From Streptomyces sp. TG1A-60 (GTDB lineage: Bacteria; Actinomycetota; Actinomycetes; Streptomycetales; Streptomycetaceae): 64,000 nt of DNA. A program made the position numbers and the translations under genes. This document shows positions 59,954 to 64,000 of this stretch, piece after piece. Positions within the stretch are counted from its first letter, which is position 1. Each line of letters begins with the position of its first letter. The notes beneath the pieces were generated by a model. The model saw only the letters and a list, made by a program, of their open reading frames with translations, was not told where the DNA came from and did not search any database. The stretch spans positions 496,001 to 560,000 of the forward strand of contig NZ_CP147520.1 in NCBI RefSeq assembly GCF_037201975.1, in the 5' to 3' direction.

Positions 59954-60580
59954 ATGGCCCGTACCACGTCGCGTTCCCGTTCCACGACCTCCGGCCGCCG
60001 TCCCGCGGTGGCCCCGCGCTATCGACGGCCGCTCGCGCTGCCCCTGCGGCTGCTGGTGATGGCGCTGGCCTTCATGGCCATGGTGGCGTTCGGCGCGGTG
60101 CTGGCGGGGATCACCCTCCAGCCGTCCCCCGCGTCGGAGGCGCTCACCCACAGCAACCTCCGCCCCGGCAGCTCCCTGGAGCTCTACTGGCACCATCCCA
60201 GCCCGCGCGACGCGGTCAAACAGGTCGGCGGGAACATCCTGCTGGGCGTGCCCTTCGGGATCCTGCTGCCGGTGCTGGCGCCCGGGGCGCGCGGACTGCT
60301 GCGCGTGCCCGCCCTGACCGCCTTGATGATGCTGCTCGTCGAGCTGGTGCAGGGCGCGCTGGTCACCGGCCGGGCCTTCGACATCGACGACGTCATCCTC
60401 AACACCGCGGGCGCGCTGCTGGGTTATCTGCTCCTGGGCCGCCGGCTGGGGCGAGCGGTGCACGCGCGCGTCCCGCGCGAACCCGAGGGCACACCGGCAC
60501 ATCCGAGGACATCGCCCGGCGGCTGGACGCAGCGCCTGCGCGGAAGCCGCCGCAAGGGGGCTAGCGCGGCCTCCAAGTGA
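59954..60580 (+). CDS. VanZ-like membrane protein
   Basis: 208-aa protein with about four helices and the VanZ core: VGGNILLGVPFGILLPVLAP, VELVQGALVTGRAFDIDDVILNTAGALLGYLLLGRR. VanZ proteins affect teicoplanin resistance in VanA clusters; here the role is unknown. No van genes are nearby. Confidence 0.85.
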   Translation: MARTTSRSRSTTSGRRPAVAPRYRRPLALPLRLLVMALAFMAMVAFGAVLAGITLQPSPASEALTHSNLRPGSSLELYWHHPSPRDAVKQVGGNILLGVPFGILLPVLAPGARGLLRVPALTALMMLLVELVQGALVTGRAFDIDDVILNTAGALLGYLLLGRRLGRAVHARVPREPEGTPAHPRTSPGGWTQRLRGSRRKGASAASK

Positions 60581-60797
60581 GCTTGTCGCCGCCCACCCAG
60601 CGCACCTGGTCCGGGTCGTCGAGGTCATGGAGGACGATGCCGAGCGCCGCCGCGGTCTGCAGCACGTCCGTGATCGTCCTCGCCTCGCCGACCACCTGGC
60701 CGTCGATCTCCACGAGCCGGAACGGAGGTGTGCCGGGCTGCACCCCGAGCACCATGACCCGGGGATGGGAAATGTAGGGGCTCGCGATTTCAGTCAT
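60561..60797 (-). CDS. Conserved actinomycete small protein
   Basis: 78-aa protein (MTEIASPYISHPRVMVLGVQPGTPPFRLVEIDGQVVG...). It looks like a common Streptomyces hypothetical; no function. A -10-like TACCCT lies 7 nt before the ATG and there is no Shine-Dalgarno, so a leaderless message is likely. Its 3' end overlaps the VanZ-like gene by 20 bp, convergently. Confidence 0.72.
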   Translation of the reverse strand: MTEIASPYISHPRVMVLGVQPGTPPFRLVEIDGQVVGEARTITDVLQTAAALGIVLHDLDDPDQVRWVGGDKLTWRPR

Positions 60798-60982
60798 GTC
60801 TAGAGGGTAGAGCGGTTCCGCCGGCCGGTGACGGCTGAGGGCTCCGCGGGCGACTCCCGTGCCGCCCGCCGCTCTGGGCGCGTTTCGCGGTCGTACGGCC
60901 GCGGGGACGCGCCCGGGGTCGTACGGCCACCGTGCGGGTACCCGGGGGCTGGGCGAGTCTGTAAGCAGGAGCTGGAGGTGCC

Positions 60983-62020
60983 ATGGACCCCGTCGAGGCC
61001 CTGGACCGGATCTCTTTCCTGCTGGAGCGGGACCGGGCCCCCACCTATCGCGTACGGGCGTTCCGTACGGCCGCCACCGTGCTCGGTGCGCTGCCCGCGG
61101 ACGAGGTGGCCGGGCGGGCCGCCTCGGGATCGCTGGAGTCGCTGAGGGGAATCGGACCGAAGACGGCGCAGGTGGTGCGCGAGGCGCTGGCCGGGGACGT
61201 GCCAAGCTATCTGCGGCGGCTGGAGCAGGAGGCCGAGGCTGCGCCCAGTGCCGGTGGCGAGCGGCTGATGGAGCTGATCCGGGGCGACTGCCACGTGCAC
61301 TCGGACTGGTCGGACGGCGGCAGCCCGATCGAGGAGATGGGCCGGGCCGCCGCCCGTCTCGGCCACGAGTGGACCGTGCTCACCGATCACTCGCCCCGAC
61401 TGACCGTCGCCCGGGGTCTGCCCCCCGAGCGGCTGCGGGAGCAGCTCGACGTGGTGGCCGCGCTCAACGCACGGTGGACACCGTTCCGGCTGCTCACGGG
61501 TATCGAGTGCGACATTCTCGACGACGGTTCGCTGGACCAGGAGCCCGAGCTGCTGGACCGGCTCGACGTCGTGGTGGTGTCCGTGCACTCCAAGCTGCGG
61601 ATGGACGCGCGCGCGATGACCCGCCGCATGGTGGCCGCCGTACGCGACCCGCACTCCGACGTGCTCGGGCACTGCACGGGACGGCTGGTCACCGGGCGGG
61701 GGCGGCCCGAGTCGGAGTTCGACGCGGACGCGGTGTTCTCGGCGTGCGCGGAGACCGGGACGGCCGTGGAGATCAACTCCCGGCCCGAGCGGCTCGATCC
61801 GCCACGGCGGCTGCTGCGACGGGCCCTCGGAGCGGGGGTGCTGTTCTCGATCGACACGGACGCGCATGCGCCGGGGCAGCTCGCATGGCAGGTCCACGGG
61901 TGTGCTCGGGCGGAGGAGTGCGGGGTACCGGCGGAGCGGGTGGTGACCACGTGGGGGGTGGAGGAGGTGTTGGAGTGGGCCCGGCACCGGGAGATCCCGG
62001 CGGGGGTGGGGAATGCCTGA
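60983..62020 (+). CDS. PHP-domain phosphoesterase with HhH (PolX-like)
   Basis: 345-aa protein: an N-terminal helix-hairpin-helix DNA-binding part (LESLRGIGPKTAQVVREAL) and a C-terminal PHP domain with metal ligands in DCHVHSDWSDGG, LTDHSPR, GIECDI, VVSVHS, LGHCTGR and IDTDAHAPGQL. PolX-type proteins use PHP as exonuclease or phosphoesterase; the polymerase fingers are absent. RBS GGAGGTGCC before ATG 60983. Confidence 0.9.
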   Translation: MDPVEALDRISFLLERDRAPTYRVRAFRTAATVLGALPADEVAGRAASGSLESLRGIGPKTAQVVREALAGDVPSYLRRLEQEAEAAPSAGGERLMELIRGDCHVHSDWSDGGSPIEEMGRAAARLGHEWTVLTDHSPRLTVARGLPPERLREQLDVVAALNARWTPFRLLTGIECDILDDGSLDQEPELLDRLDVVVVSVHSKLRMDARAMTRRMVAAVRDPHSDVLGHCTGRLVTGRGRPESEFDADAVFSACAETGTAVEINSRPERLDPPRRLLRRALGAGVLFSIDTDAHAPGQLAWQVHGCARAEECGVPAERVVTTWGVEEVLEWARHREIPAGVGNA

Positions 62021-62154
62021 GGGCTCGGGGGTTCGGTGATGCCGCGGGTACGGGACGCGTTGTGGCTGGTCTCGCCCACGCGGCGGAGCCGCACATGGGA
62101 AGGGTCCCGCACCCCTTCGGGGCGCGGGCGTCGGAGTTTCCAGGAAGGTGCGCC

Positions 62155-62820
62155 ATGGGCAGGGCTGCTGTTTTCGATGTCGACGGGACTCTTGTCGACA
62201 CCAACCATTTGCATGTGGTCGCGTGGTGGGAGGCGTTTCGGCAGGGCGGGCATCAGGTGACCATGCATGACATCCATCGGGCGGTGGGACTGCCGTCCGG
62301 GGATCTGATCACGCACCTGTTGGGCGAGAAGCGGGATCCGGAGGAGATGAACGCGCTCAGTGCGGCCCACAAGACGCTGTACGGGACGTACTTCGACCGG
62401 TTGCCCGCGCTGCCTGAGGCGGGGCGGCTGTTGCGGCGGCTCGACGGGCAGGGCTGGCGCGTGGTGCTCGCGACGTCGGCGGGCGGGACGGAGCTGGCCG
62501 CGCTGCGGCGGGCCATCGGGGCCGATGACGCCATCATGGCGACGGCCAGCGCCGACGACGTGGCCGAGGGCAAACCGGCGCCGGATCCGGTCGAGCAGGC
62601 CCTGGAGCTGGCGGGAGCCGAGGCGGAGCGGTCGGTGTTCGTCGGGGACACGGTGTGGGACATGCGCGCGGGCGCCCGGGCGGGGGTGCGCTGTGTGGCG
62701 GTGCTGTGCGGTGGCATTCCACGGCCGGAACTGGAGGCGGCCGGCGCGGAGGCGGTGTTCCGGAATCCGGCCCATCTGCTGGCGGCGCTGAAGGAGAGTC
62801 CGCTGGGCCGGGAGGAATGA
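62155..62820 (+). CDS. HAD-superfamily phosphatase
   Basis: 221-aa hydrolase: DVDGTLVDTNHLHVVAWWEAF (nucleophile Asp), VVLATSAGGTEL (motif II Ser/Thr), GKPAPDPVEQAL (Lys), VFVGDTVWDMRAGARAGVRCVAVLCGG (motif IV). Similar to phosphoglycolate/beta-phosphoglucomutase-like enzymes; substrate unknown. Confidence 0.88.
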   Translation: MGRAAVFDVDGTLVDTNHLHVVAWWEAFRQGGHQVTMHDIHRAVGLPSGDLITHLLGEKRDPEEMNALSAAHKTLYGTYFDRLPALPEAGRLLRRLDGQGWRVVLATSAGGTELAALRRAIGADDAIMATASADDVAEGKPAPDPVEQALELAGAEAERSVFVGDTVWDMRAGARAGVRCVAVLCGGIPRPELEAAGAEAVFRNPAHLLAALKESPLGREE

Positions 62821-63380
62821 CCTGGTGACGGCCGCTGTGGGCAGCCGCGGGCGACGTGACGCAGATCACCGGCAATGTCCGGATACGGAAGGAACACACG
62901 CTGGTAGTTTCCCGTTGGGCCAGCCGCAGGTGCGGATGGGACAGTGTCCCCGGCCTCACCTTTTGCCCACGGGGAGATCGTTCGGCTGAAGCCCTGTGGA
63001 GCGTTTCGCCGAGAGGCGACCGCCGTCCGCCCCCCAGGCCGCCCCGACCGTGATTCCCCCGTCCGGTCGGGGCTTCTCTTCGTTTCGCCGGAGACTCAGG
63101 TGCCGCTTTTCGGCGGAGACTCTGGTACCGGGCTCTCGCGGGCCCGTACAGCACGGCGACGCGCCCGCCATCTCGGACATCAGGACGATCTCGGTCAAGG
63201 GTGATCGTCCCGTGGGCGGGTCCGGTGGCTGCGGGAATCGGCCAAGCCCGGGGGCGACCTCGAAGGGCCGGGCTTCGGGGGGCCGGGGGTCGGCCGGGTT
63301 CGGTGGCGGCTGCGTGTATCCGCCGGAGCCGGGTACCCGTGGGCGGCTCTGAAGGACTCGAAGCGCGAGAGGGGTCAGCG
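62821..63380. other. Intergenic region between the HAD and epimerase genes
   Basis: About 560 bp with no supported gene. It contains a terminator-like hairpin (63042-63072) and short near-repeats around GCCGGAGACT / GGCGGAGACT at about 63088-63125. The right part should hold the epimerase promoter. Confidence 0.5.
63042..63072 (+). terminator. Hairpin downstream of the HAD gene
   Basis: CCCCGACCG and CGGTCGGGG with a 13-nt loop, followed by CTTCTCTT. Fits a terminator for the HAD gene, though it is 220 bp past the stop. Confidence 0.55.
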
Positions 63381-64000
63381 GTGAACGGAGAATCCGGCGG
63401 CAGGATCGTGGTCACTGGCGCCACCGGCAATGTGGGAACGAGTCTGGTGCGTCTGCTCGCCAAGGACGCGCGGGTCGGTCGGATACGGGGCCTGGCCCGT
63501 CGGGTTCCCGAGTGGGCGCCCGCGAAGACGGAGTGGTCGGCCGTGGACGTGGGGTCCGAGAAGGCCGACCTGGCCAAGGAGTTCGACGGGGCGGACGCGG
63601 TCGTCCATCTCGCCTGGGCGTTCCAGCCGACGCACGATCCGGCGGCGACCTGGCGGACCAATGTGCTGGGCAGCATGCGCGTCTTCGAGGCGGTGGCGGC
63701 GGCGAGGGTCCCGACGCTGGTGCACGCCTCGTCGGTCGGGGCCTACTCCCCGGGGCCGAAGGATCACGCGGTCGACGAGTCGTGGCCCACCCACGGCTGG
63801 CCGGACGCCGCGTACTGCCGTGAGAAGGCGTACCTGGAGCGCGCCCTGGACTCCTTCGAGTACGAGCACCCCGGGGTCCGGGTGGTGCGGATGCGACCCG
63901 CGTTCCTGTTCAAGCGGGAGTCGGCGAGCGAGCAGCGCCGTGTCTTCGGCGGGCGTTTCCTGCCGGGGCCGCTGGCCCGGCCCGAGCTGCTGCCGTTCCT
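63381..64000 (+). CDS. NAD-dependent epimerase/dehydratase (3' part outside window)
   Basis: Extended SDR enzyme; GTG 63381 after GAGAGGGG. RIVVTGATGNVGTSLVRLL is the NAD-binding GxxGxxG loop; HASSVGAYSPG has the conserved Ser and AAYCREKAYLE the Tyr-x3-Lys, so the catalytic residues are in the visible 206 codons. Substrate is uncertain. Cut by the window edge. Confidence 0.88.
   Translation, partial: MNGESGGRIVVTGATGNVGTSLVRLLAKDARVGRIRGLARRVPEWAPAKTEWSAVDVGSEKADLAKEFDGADAVVHLAWAFQPTHDPAATWRTNVLGSMRVFEAVAAARVPTLVHASSVGAYSPGPKDHAVDESWPTHGWPDAAYCREKAYLERALDSFEYEHPGVRVVRMRPAFLFKRESASEQRRVFGGRFLPGPLARPELLPF

Noticed and set aside
59954..60580. Glycopeptide-resistance cluster
   Set aside because: Only a VanZ-like protein is present; no vanHAX or regulator nearby.
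1..64000. tRNA, rRNA, tmRNA or CRISPR loci
   Set aside because: No cloverleaf-like or conserved rRNA stretches and no spacer arrays were recognised on reading either strand; a covariance-model scan could still reveal small RNAs.

Overview
The window looks like a Streptomyces (or close actinomycete) chromosome. It is very GC-rich, and has G/C-ending codons, many GTG starts, ATGA/GTGA gene overlaps, a CebR-type operator and many Streptomyces-type protein families. No tRNA, rRNA or CRISPR array was seen.

Layout. 1-4.5 kb: a secreted GH9 cellulase (cut by the window edge) behind a perfect CebR box, and a Tat-exported GH2 beta-galactosidase. 4.8-5.5 kb: a scar made of a SpoIIE-type phosphatase/ATPase fragment, 64 bp identical to part of an ISKra4 element at 37.8 kb, and the tail of a tyrosine recombinase. 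5.6-13.4 kb: two paralogous modules, each a NarL-type two-component system plus an ABC-2 exporter, arranged as mirror images with 133-bp divergent regions in both. 13.6-39.6 kb: an accessory island of nested mobile DNA. It holds a Tn554-like transposon (three large and small recombination genes plus an esterase) that splits a serine recombinase gene at its catalytic YAR-CST motif; an IS5-family element in an XRE gene; a decayed IS1182; a frameshifted IS4; an IS256 split by an ISL3; an IS3; and an ISKra4. Several truncated regulators lie between them.

Inside this island, 28.7-32.9 kb, is a compact cluster built on the peptidase-inhibitor-like I36 domain: an FHA protein, a Ser/Thr kinase with one membrane helix and an extracellular I36 domain, an M23 endopeptidase-I36 fusion, a small secreted I36 protein, and a fourth I36 gene beheaded by the IS256. 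It is the best candidate in the window for an undescribed cell-envelope sensing or secreted-effector system.

39.6-64 kb is ordinary chromosome: a GAF-LuxR regulator facing a ribose-type sugar ABC transporter with an amidohydrolase; a luciferase-like monooxygenase facing a MarR regulator; a LysE exporter; a deazaflavin-dependent reductase; a CDF metal transporter; a glutathionyl-hydroquinone reductase; a DUF1304-TetR operon behind twin operators; an alcohol/aldehyde dehydrogenase pair facing a MarR regulator with two shared operators; a STAS protein; a PRPP synthetase paralogue; DUF4230 and VanZ-like membrane proteins; a PolX-type PHP protein; a HAD phosphatase; and an epimerase cut by the right edge.

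All calls come from reading the sequence. Family names rest on recognised motifs; no database search was possible.
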